In this document: piece after piece, positions 34,511-43,033 of the stretch | Layout of the letters: each line of letters starts with the position of its first letter | Position numbering within the stretch: the stretch's first letter is position 1 | Assembly: GCF_030848945.1 (NCBI RefSeq) | Contig: NZ_JANHAX010000002.1 | Span: forward strand, 741,784 to 805,783 | Source of the DNA: Marimonas arenosa | GTDB lineage: Bacteria > Pseudomonadota > Alphaproteobacteria > Rhodobacterales > Rhodobacteraceae | Direction of reading: 5' to 3' | DNA: 64,000 bases | Made by a program: the position numbers and the translations under genes | Notes under the pieces: generated by a model | Database searches by the model: none | Told to the model about the DNA's origin: nothing | What the model saw: only the letters and a program-made list of their open reading frames with translations

Positions 34511-35548
34511 ATGGCTGTCGAACTGGGCACGCTGGAAGAGCTGCCGCAACAGTATCGCGATGACATGAGTGCGGCGGGCGTGGCGCCGCTGTGGCCGATG
34601 ATGCGCAACGTGCTGCCGCACGGGAGCCCGAAGCCGCAGACGGCGGCGGGATATTGGAACTATGAAAAAATCCGTCCGTTGCTGATACGCGCCGGACAGT
34701 TGACGCCGGTCGAGAAGGCCGAGCGGCGGGTTCTGGTGCTGAGCGACCCGGGGCGTGGCGTGGGCGCGATGCAGGCCACCGCCTCGATCTATCTGGGTTT
34801 GCAGTTGCTTTTGCCGGGCGAGGCGGCGCCGGCGCATGTCCATACGCCGAGCGCGGTGCGGATCGTGGTCGAGGGCAAGGGTGGCTATACCGTGGTCGAC
34901 GGGGAAAAACTGCCAATGGACGAGGGCGACCTGGTGCTGACGCCGGGTGGCGAATGGCATGACCATGGTCACGAAGGGAATGAACCGGTTGTCTGGCTGG
35001 ATGCGTTGGACCTGCCCTTGTTTGTCTATCTCGAAGGCTCTTATGCCACCGAAGGACCGCTTCAGGCGCAACGCAACCGACCGGATGCAAGCCAGGTTGA
35101 GTACCTCGCCGCCGGGTTGGCGCCGACGCGGCGGCCGGGGGTGGGGCTGCGGCGCTATCCGATGATGCGTTATCCCTGGGCACGGACCGAAGATGCGCTG
35201 CGCGCGATGCTGGCCCACGGCGGGGAAGAGATTGCCGAGCTTGACTATGTCAATCCGGAAACCGGCGCGGATGTGCTGCCCACCATGGGCTTCACCGCGA
35301 TGATGCTGCCGGCGGGTGTCCGGCATGCCCCGAACTTGCGGTCGTCCTCGGCGGCGTTTCACGTCGTTCGAGGGCGCGGTCGGACCCGGATCAACGGCGA
35401 GGTGTTCGACTGGGGTCCGAAGGACACATTTTCGGCGCCGGTCTTTGCAGAGGTCGAACATGAGCCGGAGGAGGAGGCATTCCTGGTGCGCATCCATGAT
35501 CGGCCGTTGCAGGAAAGACTTGGATATTACGAGGAGCGCACGCGATGA
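34511..35548 (+). CDS. Gentisate 1,2-dioxygenase
   Basis: A 345-residue bicupin. The first cupin has His109, His111 and His150 (PAHVHTPS; GGEWHDHGHEG), which bind Fe(II). The family run PSAVRIVVEGKGGYTVVDGE is present, and the second cupin reads AFHVVRGRGRTRINGE. It opens the ring of gentisate between C1 and C2 to give maleylpyruvate. ATG 34511 follows GGGAGGG. It overlaps the fumarylacetoacetase-family gene by ATGA, so ring cleavage and hydrolysis are coupled. Related hydroxynaphthoate dioxygenases are the main alternative. Confidence 0.88.
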   Translation: MAVELGTLEELPQQYRDDMSAAGVAPLWPMMRNVLPHGSPKPQTAAGYWNYEKIRPLLIRAGQLTPVEKAERRVLVLSDPGRGVGAMQATASIYLGLQLLLPGEAAPAHVHTPSAVRIVVEGKGGYTVVDGEKLPMDEGDLVLTPGGEWHDHGHEGNEPVVWLDALDLPLFVYLEGSYATEGPLQAQRNRPDASQVEYLAAGLAPTRRPGVGLRRYPMMRYPWARTEDALRAMLAHGGEEIAELDYVNPETGADVLPTMGFTAMMLPAGVRHAPNLRSSSAAFHVVRGRGRTRINGEVFDWGPKDTFSAPVFAEVEHEPEEEAFLVRIHDRPLQERLGYYEERTR

Positions 35549-36240
35549 GCGACTTTCTGTTCGAGGCCCCCGAGGTGAAAAGCATTCCGGTGCATGGAGA
35601 GGACAAACCCTATCCGATTCACCGGATTTTCTGCGTCGGGCGCAACTATGCGGCTCATGCCGCCGAGATGGGTGCAGAAGTCGACCGCGAAGCACCGTGG
35701 TATTTTACCAAGGCCGCGGCACATGCGGTGGCGAGCGGCACCACGCAGCCTTATCCGCCGGGAACCGAGAATTATCATTACGAGATGGAACTCGCCTTCG
35801 CCATCGGCCAGCCGGTATTCCGGGCCAGCCGGGACGAGGCGGCAGCGGCGATCTATGCTTATGGCTGTGCCCTCGACATGACCCGGCGCGACCGTCAACA
35901 GGACGGCAAGGACCACCGCCGGCCCTGGGACCTGGGCAAGGATGTCGAAGGCGCGGCCGTCTTCGCGCCGATGACGAAGGCGGGAACCTTCGCGGTCGCC
36001 GGACAGAGGATACATCTCGAGGTCAATGGCGTTGTGAAGCAGGACGCGACACTGTCCGAGATGGTGTGGAGCTGCGAGGAGGTGGTCGAGCATCTGTCGC
36101 GCTACTACCACCTACGGCCCGGAGATGTGATCATGACCGGCACGCCAGCGGGCGTTGGGCCGGTGGTGGCCGGCGATGAGATCACCGGCGGGATCGACGG
36201 GCTGGCGCCGATTTCGGTGACTATAGGTGCGGCGGACTAG
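35545..36240 (+). CDS. Fumarylacetoacetate hydrolase family protein, probable fumarylpyruvate hydrolase
   Basis: A 231-residue FAH-fold enzyme with the IFCVGRNYAAHAAEMG entry motif and the metal-binding YHYEMELAFAIG, followed by YGCALDMTRRDRQ. The C-terminal RPGDVIMTGTPAGVGPV closes the active site. After gentisate dioxygenase it should cleave fumarylpyruvate to fumarate and pyruvate. No maleylpyruvate isomerase is adjacent, so either the isomerase is elsewhere or this enzyme acts directly on maleylpyruvate. Confidence 0.85.
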   Translation: MSDFLFEAPEVKSIPVHGEDKPYPIHRIFCVGRNYAAHAAEMGAEVDREAPWYFTKAAAHAVASGTTQPYPPGTENYHYEMELAFAIGQPVFRASRDEAAAAIYAYGCALDMTRRDRQQDGKDHRRPWDLGKDVEGAAVFAPMTKAGTFAVAGQRIHLEVNGVVKQDATLSEMVWSCEEVVEHLSRYYHLRPGDVIMTGTPAGVGPVVAGDEITGGIDGLAPISVTIGAAD

Positions 36241-36453
36241 GCCGCGCTGAGGGCCGCAAATTTTTCGGTTTGCTGGCCGGTGCCCTTGCCCTTCTTTGCG
36301 GGGCGTTGGTCCCACATGCGCCGTCGAATCGTGTTTTTTGCGATGTCCGTGCTATTCTCGTTGAGGTGCATTTGGGGTGGCAATGCAGGGAAGTAAATAA
36401 TTTCAAATATTTAAGTGAATTTAATATGCATACATATTTATGTTGACCTGAAA

Positions 36454-36463
36454 TGGTAAGTAT
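36454..36463. promoter_or_regulatory. TGGTAAGTAT motif, candidate MarR half-site (site 2)
   Basis: An exact second copy of the 10-mer found at 34427-34436. Here it runs into TATAGTTAC, giving an imperfect dyad GTAAGTATAGTTAC (36457-36470, 12 of 14 symmetric). It lies 61 bp upstream of the monooxygenase start in a strongly AT-rich promoter region (36380-36480). Confidence 0.35.
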
Positions 36464-36523
36464 AGTTACTAAATAATTGAACGGCTGGGAGGTCTGCGGG
36501 CCAGGGCGACAGGAGGAACAGCT

Positions 36524-38449
36524 ATGCAGTATTACGTAGACGGTTTTCGCGGTGGCGACCCGGACGTCAGGAATGCAGCCCCAAACCGCCGTGAGCGCGG
36601 GCCGCACGCGCCGCTGCCCGAGAAGGTCGACGTCCTGATCGTCGGCACCGGCCCGGCAGGTCTGTGCCTGGCGGCGCAACTTGCCCAGTTCCCCGAGATC
36701 GACACGATGATCGTCGAATCGAGCCCCTGCAACATCGAGAAGGGCAAGGCCGACGGCATCAACACCCGCACGATGGAGATGTTCCAGGCCTTCGGTTTCG
36801 CCGACAAGGTCAAGCGCGAGAGCTATTGGGTGAACCAGACCGCGTTCTGGCGGCCTGACCCGGCGAACCCCGCGCATATCAAGCGCATCGGGCGGGTGCA
36901 GGACGTGGCCGACGACAGCTCGGAAATGCCGCATATCCTGATCAACCAGGCGCGGTTGCACCAGCTCTTTCTCGACGTGATGAAGAACGCCCCCGCACGT
37001 TTGGAAGTGGACTACAACCTCGCGCTCAAGGACCTGACCATTGACCCCTCGACCGAGGATCACCCGGTAGCCGTGGTGCTGGAGGATACCGGCGTGAACT
37101 GGGGCGAGACCACGACGATCCGGGCCAACTACGTGGTCGGCTGCGAAGGCGCGCGCTCGAAGGTGCGCAAGGCCATCGGCGGCAAGCTGCATGGCGACGC
37201 GGCGCATCAGGCATGGGGGGTGATGGACATCCTGGCCAACACCGATTTTCCGGATGTACGGCAGAAATGCCTGATCACCTCGGCGCATGAGGGCAATATC
37301 CTGATCCTGCCACGCGAGGGCGGCTATCTCTTCCGGATGTATGTCGAGCTCGACAAGCTCAACGAAGACGAACGGGTGGCCGAGCGCGGCTTTACCCAGG
37401 ACGACATGATCGCGGCGGCGAACCGGATCATGCAGCCCTACACGATCGACGTGAAAGAGGTCGTGTGGTGGTCGATCTATGAAATCGGCCACCGGCTGAC
37501 CGACAAGTTCGACGATGTGCCGGAGGGTGAGCAGGCCACGCGGATGCCGCGTGTATTCACCGCCGGCGACGCCTGCCACACCCACAGCCCGAAGGCCGGG
37601 CAGGGAATGAACGTGTCGATGCAGGACACGTTCAACCTCGGCTGGAAACTGGCGCACGTGTTCCAGGGCCGCGCCGATGCGAGTCTGTTGCACAGCTATT
37701 CGGCCGAGCGCTGGCTCGAGGCCAAGCGTCTGGTCGACACCGACCACGAATGGGCGCGGATCATGTCCGCCCCCCCGGGGGGCAGCGACCTCGATGGCGG
37801 CGACGAACCGCGTTTCGTGCGCCAGTTCAAGGAAAACCTGGAATTCACCGGTGGTCTGGCGGTGAAATACGACCGGTCGACGCTGATCGGTGCACCCACT
37901 CACCAGGCGTTGGCCGCCGGCGAGGAGATCGGGCGGCGTTTCCACTCTGCACCCGTGGTGCGGCTGGCGGATGCCAAGCAGATGCAGCTGGGCCACGCGG
38001 CCGAGGCTGATGGGCGCTGGCGGATCTATGCCTTTGCCGGGGCCGGTGACAATGGTGCTGAAGGCGGCGCGATTGCCAGCCTGGCCAACTGGCTGGAGAA
38101 CGACGCGGCCTCGCCGGTGGTGAAATACACCCGTAAAGACGAGGATATCGACGGGCTGATCGACCTGCGTGCCGTTTTCCAGCAGACATTTGACCAACTG
38201 GCTTATGAGAACATGCCGCGGCTTTTGAAACCTGCCAAGGGTAAGCTCGGGCTGCAGGACCATGAGAAGGTGTTCTGCGTCGATCACAAGGGACTGGGTG
38301 ACATCTTCGAGATACGCGGGATCGACCGTGACAGGGGGTGCATGATCGTGGTGCGTCCGGACCAGTACATTGCCCATGTTCTGCCGCTGGACGGTTACGC
38401 CGAACTGGCGGGGCTCTTTGACGGGTTCCTGTTGCCGGCGGGCCGCTGA
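36524..38449 (+). CDS. FAD-dependent aromatic monooxygenase (MobA / phenol 2-monooxygenase type)
   Basis: A 641-residue class A flavoprotein. The FAD fingerprint is VLIVGTGPAGLCLA (37-50). The second FAD site is FTAGDACHTHSPKAGQGMN, near residue 345. A C-terminal thioredoxin-like domain is present, as in phenol hydroxylases and 3-hydroxybenzoate 4-monooxygenase (about 640 residues). The N-terminus, MQYYVDGFRGGDPDV, is close to MobA, which forms protocatechuate, yet the neighbours use gentisate. It should hydroxylate a hydroxybenzoate-like substrate with NADPH and O2. Regiochemistry is uncertain. Confidence 0.82.
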   Translation: MQYYVDGFRGGDPDVRNAAPNRRERGPHAPLPEKVDVLIVGTGPAGLCLAAQLAQFPEIDTMIVESSPCNIEKGKADGINTRTMEMFQAFGFADKVKRESYWVNQTAFWRPDPANPAHIKRIGRVQDVADDSSEMPHILINQARLHQLFLDVMKNAPARLEVDYNLALKDLTIDPSTEDHPVAVVLEDTGVNWGETTTIRANYVVGCEGARSKVRKAIGGKLHGDAAHQAWGVMDILANTDFPDVRQKCLITSAHEGNILILPREGGYLFRMYVELDKLNEDERVAERGFTQDDMIAAANRIMQPYTIDVKEVVWWSIYEIGHRLTDKFDDVPEGEQATRMPRVFTAGDACHTHSPKAGQGMNVSMQDTFNLGWKLAHVFQGRADASLLHSYSAERWLEAKRLVDTDHEWARIMSAPPGGSDLDGGDEPRFVRQFKENLEFTGGLAVKYDRSTLIGAPTHQALAAGEEIGRRFHSAPVVRLADAKQMQLGHAAEADGRWRIYAFAGAGDNGAEGGAIASLANWLENDAASPVVKYTRKDEDIDGLIDLRAVFQQTFDQLAYENMPRLLKPAKGKLGLQDHEKVFCVDHKGLGDIFEIRGIDRDRGCMIVVRPDQYIAHVLPLDGYAELAGLFDGFLLPAGR

Positions 38450-38481
38450 ATCCTGCTGGAGCGTTTTGCTGAAAGCTGCAA

Positions 38482-38530
38482 GTGGGGGCCAGCCCACACG
38501 CCCCCGAGATATTTGGGGTCAGATGAAGGC
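38482..38530. repeat. REP-like intergenic element, copy 3
   Basis: GTGGGGGCCAGCCCACACG is followed by CCCCCGAGATATTTGGGGTC and AGATGAAGG. The hairpin, C-run, (T)ATTT and AGATGAAG order matches the elements near 25250-25303 and 28376-28425. It lies between the monooxygenase and the crotonase. Confidence 0.45.
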
Positions 38531-38617
38531 GCGGACATCGAGCAAAAAGAATCGTTGTGCTCACATAGATATGAAGTATAACTATTATTAAGACTATCTA
38601 TAGCTAGGAATTCAGGT

Positions 38618-39388
38618 ATGACCAGCGACATCCTTCTCGTCGAAATCACGGACGGGATCGCGACGGTGACAATGAACCGTCCGGGCAAGCGCAACGCGAT
38701 GTGCGATGAGTTGCTGGACGCGATCGATGCCTTTTTCTCGAACCCGCCGGAAGAGGTGAAGGCGGTGGTGCTGACCGGAACAGAGGGACATTTTTGTTCG
38801 GGTCTCGATCTAAGCGAGCATCAGGCGCGGGACGCGGAGGGCACGATGCGCCATTCGCGATCCTGGCATGCGGTGATGGACAAGATCCAATATGGCGGGC
38901 TGCCGGTGGTGTCGGCGATGTTCGGGGCGGTGATCGGTGGTGGGCTCGAACTGGCGACCTCGACCCATGTGCGGATTGCCGAACCTTCGACCATCTTCCA
39001 GTTGCCCGAGGGGCGGCGTGGCATTTACGTCGGCGGTGGCGCGTCGGTCCGGGTCGGGCGTATCCTCGGCGCCGACCGGATGACCGAGATGATGCTGACG
39101 GGCCGGAAATACAATGCCGACGAAGGCTTCATGCTGGGGCTGACGCACTACGCGGCCGGAGAAGGCGAGGCGCTGGCGATGGCTCAGGATCTAGCGGGGA
39201 AAATCGCCCGCAACGCACCGCTGTCGAACTATGTCATGATCCACGCCTTGAGCCGGATCGAGGATATGGACAAGGCTGGCGGGCTGTTCACCGAAAGCCT
39301 CTGCGCGGCGCTGACGCAGACCAGCCCCGACGCGTTGGAAGGGCTGGCGGCGTTTCTCGAGAAGCGCACGCCGAAATTCGGGGGATGA
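38618..39388 (+). CDS. Enoyl-CoA hydratase/isomerase (crotonase) family protein
   Basis: A 256-residue crotonase. Both catalytic glutamates of hydratases are conserved in place: Glu111 in GGGLELAT and Glu131 in QLPEGRRG. The oxyanion hole residues sit in FCSGLDLSEHQ and IGGGLE. In this operon with a feruloyl-CoA-synthetase-like ligase, it may hydrate a cinnamoyl-type CoA ester or carry out the retro-aldol step of hydroxycinnamoyl-CoA hydratase/lyase. It is linked to the MarR gene by ATGA. Confidence 0.82.
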   Translation: MTSDILLVEITDGIATVTMNRPGKRNAMCDELLDAIDAFFSNPPEEVKAVVLTGTEGHFCSGLDLSEHQARDAEGTMRHSRSWHAVMDKIQYGGLPVVSAMFGAVIGGGLELATSTHVRIAEPSTIFQLPEGRRGIYVGGGASVRVGRILGADRMTEMMLTGRKYNADEGFMLGLTHYAAGEGEALAMAQDLAGKIARNAPLSNYVMIHALSRIEDMDKAGGLFTESLCAALTQTSPDALEGLAAFLEKRTPKFGG

Positions 39389-39870
39389 GCATGGGCGACG
39401 CGGCGCGCAAGGCGAGGGAGGTCGGTGTCGTCGGCGATGCCACCCTGCGCGGCTTTCTCGGCTATCACATCAAGCGGGCGATGGCCGTTCTGCAGGCCGA
39501 TCTGAACAAGGTGCTGAAGCCTTTCGGCTTGCGCATGGTGACCTATTCGGCACTTGTGACAATCGTTGACAACCCAGGGCTGAGGCAGGCGCAGCTGGCC
39601 GATGCGCTGGCAATCGAGCGCCCGAACCTCGTGGTGATTCTGGACGAGTTGGAAGGCGCCGGGCTGATCACCCGCGACAAGGTGCCGAGCGACCGGCGCG
39701 CCTATGCCCTTAACCCGACCCTGAAGGGGCGCCGTCTGGCAGAACAGGCAACGGCGGCCAACCGGGCTGACGAGGCGCGGCTGCTTCAGGGGCTTGCTCC
39801 GGCCGACCGCAACCGGGTGATCGAGGTGATGAATCAGATCGAGCACGGGCCGGGAGGTGCCCAGTCATGA
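39385..39870 (+). CDS. MarR family regulator within the CoA-ligase operon
   Basis: A 161-residue MarR protein with helices GYHIKRAMAVLQADLNKVLK, then the DNA-binding winged HTH (QAQLADALAIERPNLVVILD, LITRDKVPSDRRAYAL). It overlaps the crotonase upstream (ATGA) and the CoA ligase downstream (ATGA), which suggests tight co-expression and self-control. Like CouR or BadR, it may sense an aryl-CoA thioester made by the ligase. Confidence 0.83.
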   Translation: MSMGDAARKAREVGVVGDATLRGFLGYHIKRAMAVLQADLNKVLKPFGLRMVTYSALVTIVDNPGLRQAQLADALAIERPNLVVILDELEGAGLITRDKVPSDRRAYALNPTLKGRRLAEQATAANRADEARLLQGLAPADRNRVIEVMNQIEHGPGGAQS

Positions 39871-41684
39871 AAAGAACGACACGGTTTGAGCCGCATGACA
39901 CCGCCTTGATTGACCGCGATGACGGCACGTTGATCTACCGCTCCAGGAAATCGCTGGGCCCAACGGTACCGCGCACGGGTGACTGGCTGCATCGCTGGGC
40001 CTCGGACGCGCCCGAGCGTGTTTTCCTGGCTGAACGCTACGGGGCCGGATGGCGCGAAGAAACCTACGCGTCCGTATTGCAGCAGGTCCGCAACCTTGCG
40101 CAAACGCTGCTGGCACGGGGGCTGGGGAACGACACGCCGATCCTGATCATGTCGGGCAATGGCGTCGATCACGGGCTTCTGGCGCTGGCGGCGCAATATG
40201 TCGGCATTCCGGTTGTGCCGATTGCCGAGCAGTATTCGCTGATCCACGGAGCGCATGGCCGGCTCAGACACGCTGTCGACCTGGTGCAGCCGAAACTGGC
40301 CTACGTGGTGGATGCCGATCAATATGCCGAGGCGCTGGCGCTCGATGCGCTCGACGGCATCGAACTGGTGGCGTCTCGGCCAGGATCGAACCCGCGGGTG
40401 ACTCCTTTTGCCGATCTTTTGAAAGGCGATTCGAGCGTCGATGTGGACGCGGCCTTTGCCGCAGTCACGCCCGACACGATGGTCAAGATCCTGCTGACCT
40501 CGGGTTCAACCTCGGCCCCCAAGGGAGTGATCACCACCCACAAGATGATGTGCGTGAACCAAGCGCAGATCCTCGACAGCCTGCCGCTTCTCAAGGACCG
40601 GGTGCCGCGGATCGTCGATTGGCTGCCGTGGAATCATGTCTTCGGCGGGTCGCACAATTTCAACATGATGCTGGCCAATGGCGGGTCGCTCTATGTCGAT
40701 GACGGCAAGCCGGTGAAGGGGCTTATCGATCGGACGCTGGAGAACCTTTCGATGGTAACCGGCACGCTCGCCTTTAACGTGCCGGTGGGCTATGGCCTGC
40801 TGATCGACGCGTTTCGCAAGGATGCGGGCCTCAAGCAGCGGTTCTTCGACGATCTGGATATGGTGTTCTATGCAGGGGCATCGTTACCGCAAGAGATGTG
40901 GCAGGCGCTGGAGCGGATGGCGATGGAGGTCAAGGGCGAGGTGCCGCTGATGACCTCAAGCTGGGGGCTGACCGAAACGGCGCCGGCGGCGATGTTCCAG
41001 CAAGAGCCGACCGACAGCGCCGGCCGCATCGGGGTGCCGATGACCGGGATCGAGCTGAAGCTGATCCCTGACGAGGACATGCGCTGTGAAGTGCGGGTCA
41101 AGGGGCCGAGCATCATGCCGGGCTATTTCAACAATCCCGAAAAAACGGCAGAGGCCTTTGACGAAGAGGGGTTTTTCATCACCGGTGACGCGATGCAATT
41201 CGTCGAGCCGGGCAACCCCAACAAGGGCATGAAATTCGACGGCCGGATTTCCGAGGATTTCAAGCTGAACACCGGCACATGGGTGCGGGCGGCGCAATTG
41301 CGGCTCGATCTGCTGGCGATCCTGGCGCCGCTTGCCGCCGACCTGGTGGTGACCGGGGCGGACCGTCAGGAGATAGGGCTGATGATTTTCCCCAACATGG
41401 CGGAGTTGGAGAAGGAAGGTTTCGACACCGAGGATCAGGCCGGCGCGATGACCAACCGGTTGTTGCTGGGCGAGGTGCACCGGCGGCTTGCCGAGCGCGC
41501 GCGCGAGGTCTCGGGCAGTTCGGTGCATGTCGGCCGCGCCATGGTGCTGGCCGAGCCGCCCAACATGGGCGAAGGCGAGATGACCGCCAAGGGCAATCTG
41601 AACTACCGCAAGTTGCTTGACCGCCGCAAGGCGCTTCTCGAGCGGCTTTACCAAGATGACGACCCGGCGGTGACAACCGTCTAA
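39867..41684 (+). CDS. Aryl-CoA synthetase, feruloyl-CoA synthetase-like
   Basis: A 605-residue ANL-superfamily adenylate-forming ligase. The P-loop LLTSGSTSAPKG is near residue 208. WGLTETAPAAMFQ is the A5 motif, and FFITGDAMQF and FDGRISEDFKLNTGTWV (about residues 432-472) hold the hinge and A7-A8 region. The long insert and size match feruloyl-CoA synthetases rather than benzoate ligases. It should activate a hydroxycinnamate or hydroxybenzoate with ATP and CoA. The context of two regulators, a monooxygenase and gentisate genes leaves the substrate open. Confidence 0.82.
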   Translation: MKRTTRFEPHDTALIDRDDGTLIYRSRKSLGPTVPRTGDWLHRWASDAPERVFLAERYGAGWREETYASVLQQVRNLAQTLLARGLGNDTPILIMSGNGVDHGLLALAAQYVGIPVVPIAEQYSLIHGAHGRLRHAVDLVQPKLAYVVDADQYAEALALDALDGIELVASRPGSNPRVTPFADLLKGDSSVDVDAAFAAVTPDTMVKILLTSGSTSAPKGVITTHKMMCVNQAQILDSLPLLKDRVPRIVDWLPWNHVFGGSHNFNMMLANGGSLYVDDGKPVKGLIDRTLENLSMVTGTLAFNVPVGYGLLIDAFRKDAGLKQRFFDDLDMVFYAGASLPQEMWQALERMAMEVKGEVPLMTSSWGLTETAPAAMFQQEPTDSAGRIGVPMTGIELKLIPDEDMRCEVRVKGPSIMPGYFNNPEKTAEAFDEEGFFITGDAMQFVEPGNPNKGMKFDGRISEDFKLNTGTWVRAAQLRLDLLAILAPLAADLVVTGADRQEIGLMIFPNMAELEKEGFDTEDQAGAMTNRLLLGEVHRRLAERAREVSGSSVHVGRAMVLAEPPNMGEGEMTAKGNLNYRKLLDRRKALLERLYQDDDPAVTTV

Positions 41685-41696
41685 GGAGGAAAAGAC

Positions 41697-42572
41697 ATGG
41701 TGGACATTTCCAAGGTCCGTGCGATCGACATACACACCCATGCAGAAGAACCATGCGGCTGCCATGCCGATGACGGTTATGACGATCTGCAGTCAACCAT
41801 GGCCAAGTACTTCGGTGCGCCATGGAGCCACCCGCCGACCGTTCCCGAAACCGCGCATCACTACCGGGAACAGAACATCGCCGCGGTGATCTTCCCGGTC
41901 GATGCCGAGCGCGAAACGGGCTATCGCCGCTACAAGAACGAAGAAGTGGCGGAACTGGCCGCCGAAAACGCTGACGTCCTGATCCCGTTCGCCAGTATCG
42001 ACCCGTGGAAGGGCAAGATGGGCGTACGCGAGGCGCGCCGCCTGATCCGCGATTTTGGTATCAAGGGGTTCAAGTTCCATCCCACGATGCAGGGGTTTTG
42101 GCCGAATGATCGCATGGCCTATCCGCTCTACGAGGTGCTGGAGGAGGAAGGCTGTATCGCGCTGTTCCATACGGGGCAGACTGGTGTGGGCTCCGGCATG
42201 CCCGGCGGTAATGGTATGCGGCTGAAATACTCGAACCCGATGGTGATCGACGATGTGGCGGTGGATTTCCCCGGCCTCAAGATCATCCTCGCCCACCCGT
42301 CCTTCCCCTGGCAGGAGGAGGCGCTGTCGGTGGCGCAGCATAAGCCCAATGTCTATATCGACCTGAGCGGCTGGAGCCCGAAATATTTCCCGCCGATCCT
42401 GGTGAAATACTGCAATTCGATCCTCAAGAAGAAAGTTCTGTTCGGCTCCGACTGGCCGATGATCACCCCCGAGCGCTGGCTGAACGATTTCGAGAAGATC
42501 GATATCAAGGACGAGATCCGCCCCGATATCATCAAGAACAATGCCGCGCGTCTCTTAGGGTTGATGGATTGA
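41697..42572 (+). CDS. Amidohydrolase (Amidohydro_2 / ACMSD-like) family protein
   Basis: A 291-residue metal-dependent TIM-barrel protein: His13 and His15 in IDIHTHAEE, IKGFKFHPTMQGF, a later IILAHPSFPWQEEA and LFGSDWPMITPERWL with the conserved aspartate. The subfamily includes decarboxylases of hydroxybenzoates and 2-amino-3-carboxymuconate semialdehyde. In an aromatic operon it may be a nonoxidative decarboxylase or a hydrolase acting on a CoA ester or lactone. It has GGAGG before the ATG and couples to DUF3237 (TTGA). Confidence 0.82.
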   Translation: MVDISKVRAIDIHTHAEEPCGCHADDGYDDLQSTMAKYFGAPWSHPPTVPETAHHYREQNIAAVIFPVDAERETGYRRYKNEEVAELAAENADVLIPFASIDPWKGKMGVREARRLIRDFGIKGFKFHPTMQGFWPNDRMAYPLYEVLEEEGCIALFHTGQTGVGSGMPGGNGMRLKYSNPMVIDDVAVDFPGLKIILAHPSFPWQEEALSVAQHKPNVYIDLSGWSPKYFPPILVKYCNSILKKKVLFGSDWPMITPERWLNDFEKIDIKDEIRPDIIKNNAARLLGLMD

Positions 42573-43030
42573 TCCCCGAACCGAAACTGCGGCACAGTTT
42601 CACCCTGCGGGTGGAGCTGGACGCGCCGATCGAGATGGGGATGGGTCGCGCGGGCATGCGGCGGATCATCCCAATCATCGGTGGTGCGGCCCTGGGGCCG
42701 GACGTCAAGGGCGAGGTCATGAATCTTGGCGCCGATTGGCAGACGCTCTTTGCCGATGGCGCTTCGCATCTCGATACGCGCTATGCAGTGCGGACCGGGG
42801 ACGGTGCAGTGATCGAGATCGTCAACGTCGGCGAGCGGCATGGACCCGACGAGGTGATCGCAAGGCTGGCGCGGGGCGAGGATGTCGATCCGTCCGAGTA
42901 TTACATGCGTACCGCGGCGCGGCTGGAAACCGGCGACGCGAGGTACGCGTGGGTCAATCACATGATCTTCGTCTGCGCCGGGCTGCGGAAGGCCAGCGCG
43001 GTCGAGATCGCCTACTACGCCGTGGAGTAG
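42569..43030 (+). CDS. DUF3237 domain protein
   Basis: A 153-residue DUF3237 beta-barrel protein, with GEVMNLGADWQTLFADG, HLDTRYAVRTGDGAVIEI and ARYAWVNHMIFVCAG as family marks. A TTG start is inferred from the 4-base overlap (TTGA) with the amidohydrolase stop. DUF3237 proteins often sit in aromatic or steroid catabolic operons, but no activity is established. A role as a hydrolase or carrier partner of the amidohydrolase is only a guess. Confidence 0.8.
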   Translation: MIPEPKLRHSFTLRVELDAPIEMGMGRAGMRRIIPIIGGAALGPDVKGEVMNLGADWQTLFADGASHLDTRYAVRTGDGAVIEIVNVGERHGPDEVIARLARGEDVDPSEYYMRTAARLETGDARYAWVNHMIFVCAGLRKASAVEIAYYAVE

Positions 43031-43033
43031 GAC

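Noticed and set aside
36221..38497. Long minus-strand frame across the flavin monooxygenase
   Set aside because: Shadow of the plus-strand gene, which has FAD motifs at both expected sites.
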